From NCBI GenBank assembly GCA_019638085.1, contig JAHBUL010000001.1:62001-126000 (forward strand): 64,000 nucleotides of DNA, written 5' to 3'. The notes under the pieces are model-generated. The model saw only the letters and a program-made list of their open reading frames with translations, had not been told where the DNA came from and did not search any database. Below are positions 24,186 through 33,094 of the stretch, one piece after another (the first letter of the stretch is position 1; each line of letters starts with the position of its first letter). Made by a program: the position numbers and the translations under genes. This stretch comes from Flavobacteriales bacterium. Its GTDB lineage: Bacteria > Bacteroidota > Bacteroidia > Flavobacteriales_F > PHOS-HE28.

Positions 24186-25330
24186 AGAAAAGGAGGATCT
24201 TGATCGATCTGGTACCGATCCGCCCCGGCGTTGGAGGCTCGGGAAGTGGCATCTGGACCCATGCGCGCCACTTGGTGCAAGAGCTGGACCGGGTGGATCT
24301 GCAGGATATGGAGATCCACTGTCTGATCACACCGGCGCACCGTCCCTTTTTCAAGGAGCTGCGCAACATCCACCTGCATGAATACAAGGAGCTGGGAGGA
24401 GGTGTGCTGCCACGTCTGCTGTGGATCCACGTCCGTTTGCCGGTGATCTGTGGAAGGCTCAATGCGAAGGTGCTTCACAAACTGGCCACCGAAACACCGC
24501 TCTTCCTTGGAGCGGAAAGAGTGACCACGGTCCACGATTTCTTCAACGAGTTCATGCAGGAGGAACAACGGGTCTCCACCGGTGCGGCCGGGCGCTACTT
24601 CGCTTGGATGACACGGGTAGGCTTTCGGAAAAGCAACACCGTGATCACCGTTTCCGAGGCCATGCGCGATGAGGCGCTGTTGCGTTATCCGGGAGCTACG
24701 GAAGTGGTGGCCATTCATAACGGGGTGAACCTGCCGGAAGCACAGCGATCGCAAGCTGAACGGGAAAACCCGTCGCTATTCACCATCCTTTATGTGGCCA
24801 AGTTCATGCCCTACAAGGGCCAGCAGCAAGCCGTGGATGCGTTCGAGCACCTACTGGAACAGTGGCCACACCTGAAGGGGAAGGTCCGCTTGGTGATGCA
24901 TGGCTTCAGCAACGATGAAGCCTTTTACGAAGCGCTCAAGAAGCGGATCGGCCAAGGGGTCCTGGCGGGGTCGGTGGAGATGCGGCCCTACGAGAGGGCG
25001 AAGACCATTGAGGAGATCTACGCAGAGGCGGACCTGTTCCTTTTCCTCACGCGATACGAGGGCTTTGGATTGCCCGTGGTGGAGGCGCAGGCGTTGGACA
25101 TCCCCGTTGTTTGCTCGGATATCCCCGTGCTACGCGAAGTGGGTGGTGTGGGTGCATGGTACGTGAAGCCCGATGAGGCGGATGCTGTGGCCACATCATT
25201 GGAACGCATCATCGGCGATCAGCAGGAACGCGATGCCTTGGTGGAAGCGGGAAGGACCAATATCAAGCGGTTCAGCTGGGCGAAGATGGCCAAGGCCACG
25301 GCGGAGGTGTATTACCGTGCATCCCGGTGA
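24182..25330 (+). CDS. Glycosyltransferase family 4
   Basis: 382-residue GT-B-fold retaining glycosyltransferase. The Rossmann C-terminal half contains LYVAKFMPYKGQ, then RPYERAKTIEEIYAEADLFLFLTRYEGFGLPVVEA with the two donor-binding glutamates (E-x7-E), typical of GT4. The N-terminal half begins RILIDLVPIRPGVGGSG. Its ATG overlaps the stop of the GT2 gene. An in-frame ATG 15 bases upstream is possible but unlikely. Acceptor and donor are unknown. Confidence 0.9.
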   Translation: MKKRRILIDLVPIRPGVGGSGSGIWTHARHLVQELDRVDLQDMEIHCLITPAHRPFFKELRNIHLHEYKELGGGVLPRLLWIHVRLPVICGRLNAKVLHKLATETPLFLGAERVTTVHDFFNEFMQEEQRVSTGAAGRYFAWMTRVGFRKSNTVITVSEAMRDEALLRYPGATEVVAIHNGVNLPEAQRSQAERENPSLFTILYVAKFMPYKGQQQAVDAFEHLLEQWPHLKGKVRLVMHGFSNDEAFYEALKKRIGQGVLAGSVEMRPYERAKTIEEIYAEADLFLFLTRYEGFGLPVVEAQALDIPVVCSDIPVLREVGGVGAWYVKPDEADAVATSLERIIGDQQERDALVEAGRTNIKRFSWAKMAKATAEVYYRASR

Positions 25331-25578
25331 TCCGGTAAGCCTTCGGCCATTGAAACAGCTCGAAAACCGACTTGGAACAGCGAATGCTGGCCGGATCATG
25401 CTTCCGACATGACCGATCGACCGGTCCCGAACTTTTTATCGACACTCCTTCTTGCAGGGCTACTCGATCATCGTTTCTCCTTGGTCCTCACGGATTTTCC
25501 TCGAAATTCGCGAGCCGGGTACTGCCGCATCCGAACGGCTTTCGAGGGGCTCCGGTCGAACTTCCGGGGGAGAAGGGG

Positions 25579-25607
25579 TTGTGGATGTCGAAAATATCTT
25601 TCCTTTG
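25579..25607 (+). promoter_or_regulatory. Candidate Bacteroidota-type promoter for acpP
   Basis: A -33-like TTG at 25579-25581 is followed after 18 bases by TTCCTTTG (25600-25607), close to TAnnTTTG. Transcription would start about 20 bases before the acpP ATG. Confidence 0.5.
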
Positions 25608-25635
25608 CACCCTGTTCAACCAACAACAAACGGAT

Positions 25636-25872
25636 ATGTCCGATATCAAGTCAAGGGTCATCGCTATCATCGTGGATAAGCTCGGGGTAGACCAGGGCGA
25701 GGTCACGCCAGAGGCGAGTTTTACCAACGACCTTGGCGCCGACAGCCTGGATACCGTCGAGCTCATCATGGAGTTCGAAAAGGAGTTCAACATCGCCATC
25801 CCTGACGATCAGGCCGAGAAGATCCAAACCGTAGGCCAGGCCGTGGACTACGTGGAGAAGAACGCGAAGTAA
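25636..25872 (+). CDS. acpP: Acyl carrier protein
   Basis: 78-residue acidic carrier of growing fatty acyl chains. Ser37 in GADSLDTVE is the phosphopantetheine attachment site. Length and the three-helix pattern are canonical. It is followed after 9 bases by fabF, forming the usual acpP-fabF-rnc block. Confidence 0.97.
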   Translation: MSDIKSRVIAIIVDKLGVDQGEVTPEASFTNDLGADSLDTVELIMEFEKEFNIAIPDDQAEKIQTVGQAVDYVEKNAK

Positions 25873-25881
25873 ACCTCAAGG

Positions 25882-27135
25882 ATGCAGCTCAGGCGAGTGG
25901 TGGTCACCGGTCTGGGCGCTCTCACGCCCCTTGGCAATACGCTTGAAGCATATTGGGAAGGATTGGTGAAGGGCACTAGCGGAGCTGCGCCCATCACAAA
26001 CTTCGACGCGTCCAAGTTCAAGACGCGCTTTGCTTGTGAGGTAAAGGGTTTCGACCCCACCGAGTTCATGGATCGGAAGGAGGCCCGTAAGATGGATCCC
26101 TTCTCCCAGTTCGCCGTGGCCACCAGTGATGAGGCCATGCGGGATTCCGGTCTGGTGCTCAGCACGGATGCTGAAAAAGAGCGCATGGGCGTGATCCTCG
26201 GCTCCGGCATCGGTGGCCTGCTCACCTTCCAGGAAGAGTGCATCAACTTTGGTAGGGGCGATGGCACGCCGCGGTTCAATCCGTTCTTCATCCCCAAGAT
26301 GATCGCGGACAGTTCCTCGGGGCTCATCAGCATGCGGCATGGCCTACGCGGACCTAGCTACGTGACCATGAGCGCCTGTGCCAGTGCCAACAACGCGATG
26401 ATCGACTCCTTCAACTACATCCGCTTAGGGACCGTGGACGCCATGGTCACCGGAGGTAGCGAGGCATCCATCCATGAGGCCGGCGTGGGCGGGTTCAATG
26501 CCATGCACGCCATGAGCATCCGTAATGACGACCCGGCCACGGCGAGCCGTCCTTACGATAAGGACCGGGATGGCTTTGTGCTTGGTGAGGGAAGCGGCAT
26601 CCTTATACTGGAGGAACTGGAGCATGCCAAGGCACGCGGTGCCAAGATCTATTGCGAGGTCATGGGTGGTGGCATGAGCAGTGATGCATACCACATCACC
26701 GCTCCACATCCGGAAGGGTTGGGCGCATTCCTCTGCATGAAGCATGCGTTGCAGGACGCAGGGATGAAACCCTCGGAGATCGACTACATCAATACCCACG
26801 GCACCAGCACGCCCATCGGCGACCCACAGGAGGTGAAGGCCATCCAGCGCCTTTTCGGTGAGGACGCCTACAGGCTGAACATCAGTTCATCCAAGAGCAT
26901 GACCGGCCATTTGCTCGGCGCCGCCGGCGCAGTAGAGGCCATAGCCAGCATCATGGCGGTGTACCACGATATCGTACCCCCCACGATCAATCATTTCACG
27001 GACGACCCCGAGATCGACCCCAAGTTGAACTTTACGTTCAACACCGCGCAAAAGCGTACGGTCAATGCCGCCATGAGCAATACGTTCGGCTTTGGTGGCC
27101 ACAACACTTCGGTGATCTTCCGCAAGTACCGATAA
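25882..27135 (+). CDS. fabF: Beta-ketoacyl-ACP synthase II
   Basis: 417-residue condensing enzyme that elongates acyl-ACP with malonyl-ACP. The Cys-His-His triad is at Cys166 (MSACASANN), His306 (NTHGTSTP) and His343 (TGHLLGAAGA). The length is normal for FabF. It lies directly downstream of acpP and 6 bases upstream of rnc, on the same strand. Confidence 0.97.
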   Translation: MQLRRVVVTGLGALTPLGNTLEAYWEGLVKGTSGAAPITNFDASKFKTRFACEVKGFDPTEFMDRKEARKMDPFSQFAVATSDEAMRDSGLVLSTDAEKERMGVILGSGIGGLLTFQEECINFGRGDGTPRFNPFFIPKMIADSSSGLISMRHGLRGPSYVTMSACASANNAMIDSFNYIRLGTVDAMVTGGSEASIHEAGVGGFNAMHAMSIRNDDPATASRPYDKDRDGFVLGEGSGILILEELEHAKARGAKIYCEVMGGGMSSDAYHITAPHPEGLGAFLCMKHALQDAGMKPSEIDYINTHGTSTPIGDPQEVKAIQRLFGEDAYRLNISSSKSMTGHLLGAAGAVEAIASIMAVYHDIVPPTINHFTDDPEIDPKLNFTFNTAQKRTVNAAMSNTFGFGGHNTSVIFRKYR

Positions 27136-27141
27136 GCACTT

Positions 27142-28008
27142 TTGTTCTCCGCACTTTTCAATCGAGCCAATACACCTGAGGACCGGCGGATCCGAGCGTG
27201 GTGCCGCAAGACCCTCGGCGTAACTCCCAAGAACCTCCCGCTCTATCGGCAAGCACTTCGCCACCGAAGTGCGGTAAGTGAGGAGAGGCCGGATCTTCAG
27301 GACAATGAGCGTTTGGAATTCCTCGGAGATTCCGTGCTGGATATCATCGTAGGCCAGTACCTCTACCATCAATATCCCGATAAAGGGGAGGGCTTCCTCA
27401 CACGCATGCGCAGCAAGCTGGTGAGCCGGCACCAGTTGAGCATCCTGGCCAAGTATGTGGAGATCGAGCGTGTAATGGAACTCAACATCGGACGGGGCAT
27501 GGACACATCCGTTCCCGGCAATGCCATGGAGGCCTTGTTCGGTGCGCTGTACCTGGATAAGGGTTTCGATCGGACCAAGGCCACGGTGATCAAGTTGATC
27601 ACCACCCACTTCGACCTCAAGGCCGTGGAAGCAGAAGATCGGGACAGCAAAAGCCGCTTGCTGGAGTGGGGGCAGAAGCAGCACAAAAAGGTGGAATTCG
27701 TGCTTTCCGAAGAACGGGACCGCAGCGGAAGAGGCAAGCAGTACACGGCTGAAGTCCTGGTGGAAGGCAAGGCATGTGGCTCAGGCAAGGGACACAGCAA
27801 GAAGAAAGCGGAGCAGGAGGCAGCCCGTGATGCCGCGCGCACGTTGCGTCTGCCCAGGAACGGGACAACCGAAGGAAGTGGGGAAAGAAGCCAACGAGGA
27901 ACCGGCCAGCGCGCTCGCCAGCGCTCGCCACAGCGCCGTGGAAGAGGCGGGAGGCAGGGCAGCAGCTCCGGAAAGCCACCTCGGAAGGAAAGCGGGGATC
28001 AAGGCTGA
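27142..28008 (+). CDS. rnc: Ribonuclease III with long basic C-terminal tail
   Basis: 288-residue double-stranded-RNA endonuclease. The RNase III signature NERLEFLGDSVLD spans residues 55-67 and the second acidic cluster GNAMEALFGALYLD follows; a dsRNA-binding domain runs from about 171 to 240 (ending KKKAEQEAARDAA). Residues 240-288 are an extra Gly/Arg/Ser-rich, presumably disordered tail not typical of the family. The start appears to be TTG at 27142, 6 bases after the fabF stop; no ATG lies before the conserved domain. Position between fabF and the IPExxxVDY gene is conserved in Bacteroidota. Confidence 0.93.
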   Translation: MFSALFNRANTPEDRRIRAWCRKTLGVTPKNLPLYRQALRHRSAVSEERPDLQDNERLEFLGDSVLDIIVGQYLYHQYPDKGEGFLTRMRSKLVSRHQLSILAKYVEIERVMELNIGRGMDTSVPGNAMEALFGALYLDKGFDRTKATVIKLITTHFDLKAVEAEDRDSKSRLLEWGQKQHKKVEFVLSEERDRSGRGKQYTAEVLVEGKACGSGKGHSKKKAEQEAARDAARTLRLPRNGTTEGSGERSQRGTGQRARQRSPQRRGRGGRQGSSSGKPPRKESGDQG

Positions 28009-28043
28009 AGGCAGCCACGGAACTGACGGACACCGCGCCGCTC

Positions 28044-28051
28044 TACCTTTG
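28044..28051 (+). promoter_or_regulatory. Perfect -7 box (TACCTTTG) before the IPExxxVDY gene
   Basis: TACCTTTG matches the Bacteroidota TAnnTTTG consensus at every fixed position and ends 16 bases before the ATG at 28068. No clear -33 TTG is visible at the usual spacing. Confidence 0.5.
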
Positions 28052-28067
28052 TGCGTCGTTCCGCACC

Positions 28068-28481
28068 ATGGCCAAGCTGAAACTCGATAGTATTCCCCAG
28101 CCCGATGTCTTCCTCATCGCGATCAGCAGCCATGTGAACGACTATCGGCTTTGCTGGTCACTGAACAAAAGCCTGGGACTGGAACTCAGCCGCCGTGATG
28201 AGGACATCGCAGGGCAAGGACCCGAGCGGATGGCCCACTTCTCAGCCTTCGATCATACGGAGGAGGAAACACAGGCCAACATCACCTTGATCAGCAACCA
28301 TGCGCCCGAAGGGGTGTTGGTGGCCGACCAAAGACAGGCCGACTTCTTCCTCGTCGTGGATGATCAAAGCTCTCTTCTACCCGACGATACATTGGAACGC
28401 GTGAGGAACTCCGAGTTCGTCCTCACCGCATTCACATTGGACATCAACAACATTAAAGGTGCCTATAAGCTCTTGGAATGA
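28068..28481 (+). CDS. IPExxxVDY-family protein
   Basis: 137-residue protein of a Bacteroidota family of unknown function named for a short motif, here seen only loosely near the C-terminus (NSEFVLTAFTLDINNIKGAY). The N-terminal half (VFLIAISSHVNDYRLCWSLNKSLGL) is the most family-like part. The main support is the conserved position between rnc and pyk. The stop overlaps the pyk start (ATGA), so translation is coupled to pyruvate kinase. No catalytic motif is visible. Confidence 0.78.
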   Translation: MAKLKLDSIPQPDVFLIAISSHVNDYRLCWSLNKSLGLELSRRDEDIAGQGPERMAHFSAFDHTEEETQANITLISNHAPEGVLVADQRQADFFLVVDDQSSLLPDDTLERVRNSEFVLTAFTLDINNIKGAYKLLE

Positions 28482-29908
28482 CCGTAGCTCCCGACCCGAA
28501 GACGAAGATCGTGGCCACCCTCGGCCCCGCCAGTTCAAGCCGCGAAGTACTTCGCGAAATGCTCATCCATGGCCTGGATGTATGCCGGCTGAACTTCAGC
28601 CACGGTACTTACGAATTCTATGCGGAGGTCATTGCCACCATACGCTCGCTCAACGAGGAGTTGGGCCTCACCACGGCCATCCTGGCAGACCTGCAAGGAC
28701 CCAAGTTGCGTGTGGGTGAAATGGCCGATGGCCCCATCGAACTGAAGGAAGGCGCAGAGCTGGTGATCACCACGGAACCGATGAAGGGAGTTCCGGGCAT
28801 GGTGAGCACCAGCTATGAGCAGTTCCCCGAGGATATCAAAGTAGGCGACATGGTGTTGCTGGACGACGGGAAACTGCGTGTACAAGTGACCCATACCGAC
28901 GGAAAGAAGAAGGTGACCACGAAGGTGATCCACGGCGGCATGCTCAGCAGCAACAAAGGGATCAACCTGCCTAATACCAAGGTGAGCTTGCCCTGCCTCA
29001 CTGAAAAGGACCGCGAGGACCTCACGTTCGCACTCGCACAAGGTGTGGATTGGGTCGGGCTCAGCTTCGTGCGCAGCGCACGCGACATCATTGAGCTGAA
29101 GCACCAGATCCATGCGGAAGGCAGCATGGCCCGCGTAGTGGCCAAGATCGAGAAGCCGGAGGCCATGCTGGAGATCGATGAGATCATCCGCGAGTCCGAT
29201 GCCCTGATGGTGGCCCGTGGCGACCTCGGTGTTGAGGTGCCCATGGAGCAAGTGCCGTTGTTGCAGAAGGACATTATCCGCCGCTGCCTCCTGCAGCATC
29301 GCCCGGTGATCGTGGCCACGCAGATGATGGAGAGCATGATCACCAGCAGTACGCCCACCCGTGCCGAGGTGAATGATGTGGCCAATGCCGTACTGGACCA
29401 CGCCGATGCCGTAATGCTCAGCGCTGAGACCAGCGTGGGTAAATACCCCGTGGAGGTGGTGAAGGTGATGAACAAGATCCTGCTCGAGATGGAAAAGAGC
29501 GACATCATGTACAACGTGAAGGAACCGGATCTGAACGATCACGAGCGCATGGTGACCGATGCGATCTGCATGGCCAGCGTGCGCATGGCGGCGGCCATCG
29601 ACATCAAGGCCATCGTCACCATGACCCACAGTGGCTACACGGCCTTCAAGATCAGCAGCATGCGCCCCAAGGCGCACATCTTCGCCTTTACCAGCAACAA
29701 GCGTATCCTCAACATGCTCAACCTGGTGTGGGGGGTGCGTGCCGAGTACTACGACAAGACGGTGAGCACTGACCACACCATCGCTGACATCAAGCACATC
29801 CTGCGGCGGAAGGACCTGGTGAAAAAGGGCGACCTGGTGGTGAACATCGCCAGCATGCCCATCGCCGAACAAGGCATGGCCAACATGATCCGGTTGAGCC
29901 CGGTGTGA
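28478..29908 (+). CDS. pyk: Pyruvate kinase
   Basis: 476-residue glycolytic enzyme converting phosphoenolpyruvate and ADP to pyruvate and ATP. Key motifs are TKIVATLGPAS and NFSHGTYE near the N-terminus, the active-site VAKIEKPEAM (catalytic Lys), MVARGDLGVEVP (metal site) and ADAVMLSAETSVGKYPVE. The C-terminal regulatory domain is present. The start overlaps the preceding stop. Confidence 0.97.
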   Translation: MTVAPDPKTKIVATLGPASSSREVLREMLIHGLDVCRLNFSHGTYEFYAEVIATIRSLNEELGLTTAILADLQGPKLRVGEMADGPIELKEGAELVITTEPMKGVPGMVSTSYEQFPEDIKVGDMVLLDDGKLRVQVTHTDGKKKVTTKVIHGGMLSSNKGINLPNTKVSLPCLTEKDREDLTFALAQGVDWVGLSFVRSARDIIELKHQIHAEGSMARVVAKIEKPEAMLEIDEIIRESDALMVARGDLGVEVPMEQVPLLQKDIIRRCLLQHRPVIVATQMMESMITSSTPTRAEVNDVANAVLDHADAVMLSAETSVGKYPVEVVKVMNKILLEMEKSDIMYNVKEPDLNDHERMVTDAICMASVRMAAAIDIKAIVTMTHSGYTAFKISSMRPKAHIFAFTSNKRILNMLNLVWGVRAEYYDKTVSTDHTIADIKHILRRKDLVKKGDLVVNIASMPIAEQGMANMIRLSPV

Positions 29909-29933
29909 GGAGTCGATCGGGTGAGTGCCATCC

Positions 29934-30482
29934 ATGAAAAAATTCGCGCTGCTCATTCTTGCGCTTTTGGCAATGCCCCTCATTGCAGGACTGTACGGGG
30001 CGTTGCACGATCAGGTGAGCTTCACCATTTCCCCGGAGTATTTCACGCGTTTCAAATACGATCAATTCGGATTCGATCCGCGATGGTTCGGTGGCGATAG
30101 GCCCACGGTCGCGTTGATCGGCTTTCTGGCCACCTGGTGGGTGGGGGCCTTGATCGGCCTGTTCTTGGGTTTCACAGCGCTTCTTCAGCCAAATGCGGAA
30201 GCCATGAAAAGAGCGTTGATCCGCGCCGCAGTCATCACATTCGGTATTGCCATCCTATGCGCTATTATTGGTTTGGTGAACGGGTGGTGGTTCATGCAGG
30301 ACATACCGTACGGCTGGGTCATTCCTGATGATGTAGAGGACCGGGCCGCATTTCGCTCCGTTGGGAGCATGCACAATTTCAGCTATGGTGGCGGAGTTGC
30401 AGGCTTGATCATTGCGCTCATCGACATGGAGTGGCGACGCAACAAGAGCAAACTCTCCCTACGGCGAAAAGGATCCGCTTGA
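29934..30482 (+). CDS. Small integral membrane protein, function unknown
   Basis: 182 residues with an N-terminal hydrophobic segment (FALLILALLAMPLIAGLYG) and further spans around residues 45-70 (TWWVGALIGLFLGF), 85-105 (ITFGIAILCAIIGLV) and 140-160 (GVAGLIIALI). The intervening loops hold several Trp and Asp residues. The start at ATG 29934 is preferred over a GTG 9 bases upstream. It lies 25 bases after pyk and may be co-transcribed. No family is recognised. Confidence 0.7.
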   Translation: MKKFALLILALLAMPLIAGLYGALHDQVSFTISPEYFTRFKYDQFGFDPRWFGGDRPTVALIGFLATWWVGALIGLFLGFTALLQPNAEAMKRALIRAAVITFGIAILCAIIGLVNGWWFMQDIPYGWVIPDDVEDRAAFRSVGSMHNFSYGGGVAGLIIALIDMEWRRNKSKLSLRRKGSA

Positions 30483-30500
30483 CCGCTGGGTAGGAAGCGG

Positions 30501-32060
30501 CTACTCCATCACAAGCTGTCCTTGGCGCACTGAGCTTTCGGTGTATAGACTGAGGAAGTATACACCGGGAGCCTGCCGCCCAAGGTCCGCTTCATCTATT
30601 CCCGGTAGCAAGGTTCTTTCATTGATAAAGCGTCCTGTGGCATCCGAGAGCACCAGCCTTCTTTTTCCTTGCGCGATCCTGGCGGAGGGGAAATGGATCC
30701 TGCCTTGGCTTGGGTTAGGCCATATAGTGAGGACCTCTGCCCCATGCTCATGAATGCCTACTTGGGAAGCGAGTCGGACCACCCATACATCATCCGATCC
30801 GGCATTGGCTGTTACGTCACCATCCGCAGATGCTGATCGCCCGGTGAGTATGTGCCCACCGTCCGATGTGGTGATGATGTCCATGAACGCATCGGACAGA
30901 ATGCCCCCCATGGTCTTTTGCCAAAGGATTGCTCCGTTCAGATCAAGCTTCACTACCCAAGCATCCTGTGCACCATGAAGCTGACCAACGTTCCCGTTGT
31001 TCGAGGTGGTCTGGCCGGCCAGGATCAGCCCACCGTCCACATCCAGGTCCATCGCATTGAAGGCATCGGAGCCGGAGCCGCCCAAAGCCCGTTGCCAGAG
31101 GATCGCACCTGTGCCATCAAGCCGGACCACCCAAGCATCCAAGGCCCCATGGCTATTGCTAACATCTCCATTCGTGGAGCTGGTTGATCCTGCTACGACG
31201 TATCCTCCATCAGGCAATTGTAACACGACATTCGCGATATCCTCCGAGCTTCCGCCGTAGGCGCGCTGCCATTCCAAGTTTCCTGCACTGTCCATTTTCA
31301 CCAACCAAGCATCGTTCTGGCCATGCTGGCCGGTAACCTCACCATCCGAAGAAAAAGTCTGACCCGCCATTATAAATCCGCCATCAGCGGTTGGCATTAT
31401 GCAGTATCCGCGGTCATTGGAGGTCCCACCATAGGAGTGTTCCCATATCAATTCGCCCGAGTTGTCCAGCTTAACTACCCAGAAGTCAGCCATCGTGCCA
31501 AGGCCATGGTGCCCGGTCACGTCCCCATCGAATGAATTTGCCGCGCCCAAGATGACGAAGCCGCCATCCGACACCTGTATGGCTGAATAAGCATCATCGT
31601 TGGCGATACCGCCAAGGGTGCGTTGCCATTGCAGCACACCCAAGGTATTCACTTTTGCCACCCAAATGTCCCTCGCTATGCCATGAAGGCCACTTACATC
31701 GCCATCCGTGGAGTTGGTGGCACCTACGAGCAAGCTTCCACCGTCAGACGTAGCTACAAGTGTGTTGAAACGATCATCTCCGGAACCCCCGTAGGTATGT
31801 TGGTCTAGTAAGGTTCCATCCGAACCCAGTCGGATCCACCAACCATCCACACTTCCAAGGTTATTTGTCACATCGCCATCCATGGAGTTGGTTTCTCCGA
31901 CGATGAGATATTCTCCTTGCGCGGTCTGGCGCACTGCATGGCCAATATCCAGAAGCGAACCACCGAGCGAGACTTGCCATTCGATCGGTGGGCCTTGTGC
32001 ATGCAATGCTGTAGACAGAAGGCCGAGGAGAAGAATGGGGATGTGAACAGGCTTCATCAT
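30501..32060 (-). CDS. Secreted seven-repeat protein with T9SS sorting tail
   Basis: About 519 residues: a signal peptide (ILLLGLLSTALHAQ), then seven tandem repeats of 55-60 residues and a type A T9SS tail (WPNPSQGRIHFP ... GVYFLSLY). Each repeat has the pattern W-GGS..D......DGG...G.T.S.DGDV...HG..D.WVVKLD..G, which suggests a beta-propeller-like fold as in other T9SS cargo. Two in-frame ATGs (32060, 32057) lie just before the signal peptide. Seven blades would close a propeller. Function is unknown; surface display or release is inferred from the sorting tail. Confidence 0.82.
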   Translation of the reverse strand: MMKPVHIPILLLGLLSTALHAQGPPIEWQVSLGGSLLDIGHAVRQTAQGEYLIVGETNSMDGDVTNNLGSVDGWWIRLGSDGTLLDQHTYGGSGDDRFNTLVATSDGGSLLVGATNSTDGDVSGLHGIARDIWVAKVNTLGVLQWQRTLGGIANDDAYSAIQVSDGGFVILGAANSFDGDVTGHHGLGTMADFWVVKLDNSGELIWEHSYGGTSNDRGYCIMPTADGGFIMAGQTFSSDGEVTGQHGQNDAWLVKMDSAGNLEWQRAYGGSSEDIANVVLQLPDGGYVVAGSTSSTNGDVSNSHGALDAWVVRLDGTGAILWQRALGGSGSDAFNAMDLDVDGGLILAGQTTSNNGNVGQLHGAQDAWVVKLDLNGAILWQKTMGGILSDAFMDIITTSDGGHILTGRSASADGDVTANAGSDDVWVVRLASQVGIHEHGAEVLTIWPNPSQGRIHFPSARIAQGKRRLVLSDATGRFINERTLLPGIDEADLGRQAPGVYFLSLYTESSVRQGQLVME

Positions 32061-32106
32061 CGGTGACATTTGAAAGGCAATGTAACACACCTGAGGCCCT
32101 GTTGGC

Positions 32107-32163
32107 GTGAGTGGTCACGCTTTGGAACTTGGGGGAGCCGGGAGCGTGGCGGTAGCCACTCAC
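32107..32163. repeat. Interrupted inverted repeat (potential hairpin)
   Basis: GTGAGTGG (32107-32114) pairs with CCACTCAC (32156-32163), and inside these ACGCT pairs with AGCGT, giving a two-part stem. It lies between the divergent T9SS-repeat gene and the methyltransferase gene. No poly-T follows, so it is not an obvious terminator. Confidence 0.5.
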
Positions 32164-32266
32164 AACCGTGAAAAAGCTGAGATCAGAAGGCTGAGACAAG
32201 TCATGGTGTTACGGTCGAGAGCAGCACAGGCACCCTTCATCAGAAGAACCCCGACCTTCGTCACCG

Positions 32267-33016
32267 ATGGACGAGCAAGCGTGGGATGATGTAGCGGCAA
32301 CTTTTGAGGATGACATCTTCAGCGTGCCGGAGCACGACCGGAAGCAGAAGATCCTGCAACGCGTGCAGCGTTATGCGAAAAAGGACGGCAGTGCTGCTGA
32401 CATCGGTTGCGGCATCGGACGTACTGTGCCCATGTTGGCCGAGCACTTTGCAACAGTGCATGCGACGGATATTTCCAGCGAATGCCTTTCCGTTGCTGAG
32501 AAAAGGAACGCGCGCTATCACAACGTGGTATACCACCACGCCGACCTTAGCCAACCGTTGCCTTTTCCGCGCGTGGATTTTGCTCTTTGCATCAATGTCC
32601 TGCTGATCGCTTCACGGGCCAAGCGCCAAGCGATGATGGCCAATATGTGTGCTGCCGTCAAGCCCGGTGGCCATCTGTTACTGGTGACCCCCGCGCTGGA
32701 ATCCGCGCTTTACGCTTCGCACCGCTTGGTGCAGTTGAATGAACGGAGAGGGATGAAGCCCGCCGTGGCACAGCGCAAGGCTGCACGGGAAACCACCAAG
32801 CTTGATATGGGCATCGTGGTGGTGAATGGCGCACCGACCAAACACCACCTGAAGGAAGAACTGGCCGACCTCCTGATGCAGGAAGGCATGGAAGTGTTGG
32901 AGATCAAGAAGATCGACTACCCGTGGGCCTACATCCTGGAAGACGCACCCCCGGACATGCCAGCACCCATGCCCTGGAACTGGATGGCGGTAGCGATAAG
33001 GACCGCTCAACCGTAA
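32267..33016 (+). CDS. Class I SAM-dependent methyltransferase
   Basis: 249-residue Rossmann-fold methyltransferase. Motif I is ADIGCGIGRTVPML at about residues 44-57, followed by the acidic strand HATDIS (motif II) and the HADLSQPLPFPRVDFAL motif III/IV segment, in the Methyltransf_11 style. No signal peptide or membrane span is present. The acceptor is unknown and the neighbours give no clue. Confidence 0.88.
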   Translation: MDEQAWDDVAATFEDDIFSVPEHDRKQKILQRVQRYAKKDGSAADIGCGIGRTVPMLAEHFATVHATDISSECLSVAEKRNARYHNVVYHHADLSQPLPFPRVDFALCINVLLIASRAKRQAMMANMCAAVKPGGHLLLVTPALESALYASHRLVQLNERRGMKPAVAQRKAARETTKLDMGIVVVNGAPTKHHLKEELADLLMQEGMEVLEIKKIDYPWAYILEDAPPDMPAPMPWNWMAVAIRTAQP

Positions 33017-33033
33017 GAAGAGGCCCGGACAGG

Positions 33034-33066
33034 ATCTTCTCTGTGTCTCTGCGCCTCTGCGTCCCA
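33034..33066. repeat. CTCTGTGTCTCTGCGCCTCTGCGT-type intergenic repeat
   Basis: A short pyrimidine-rich repeat after the methyltransferase gene. Its reverse complement core (GACGCGGAGGCGCAGAGAAA) recurs at 46660-46679. Neither copy is coding. Confidence 0.55.
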
Positions 33067-33094
33067 GCCTCCAGTTCAGGCCCGCCTCCTTTTT

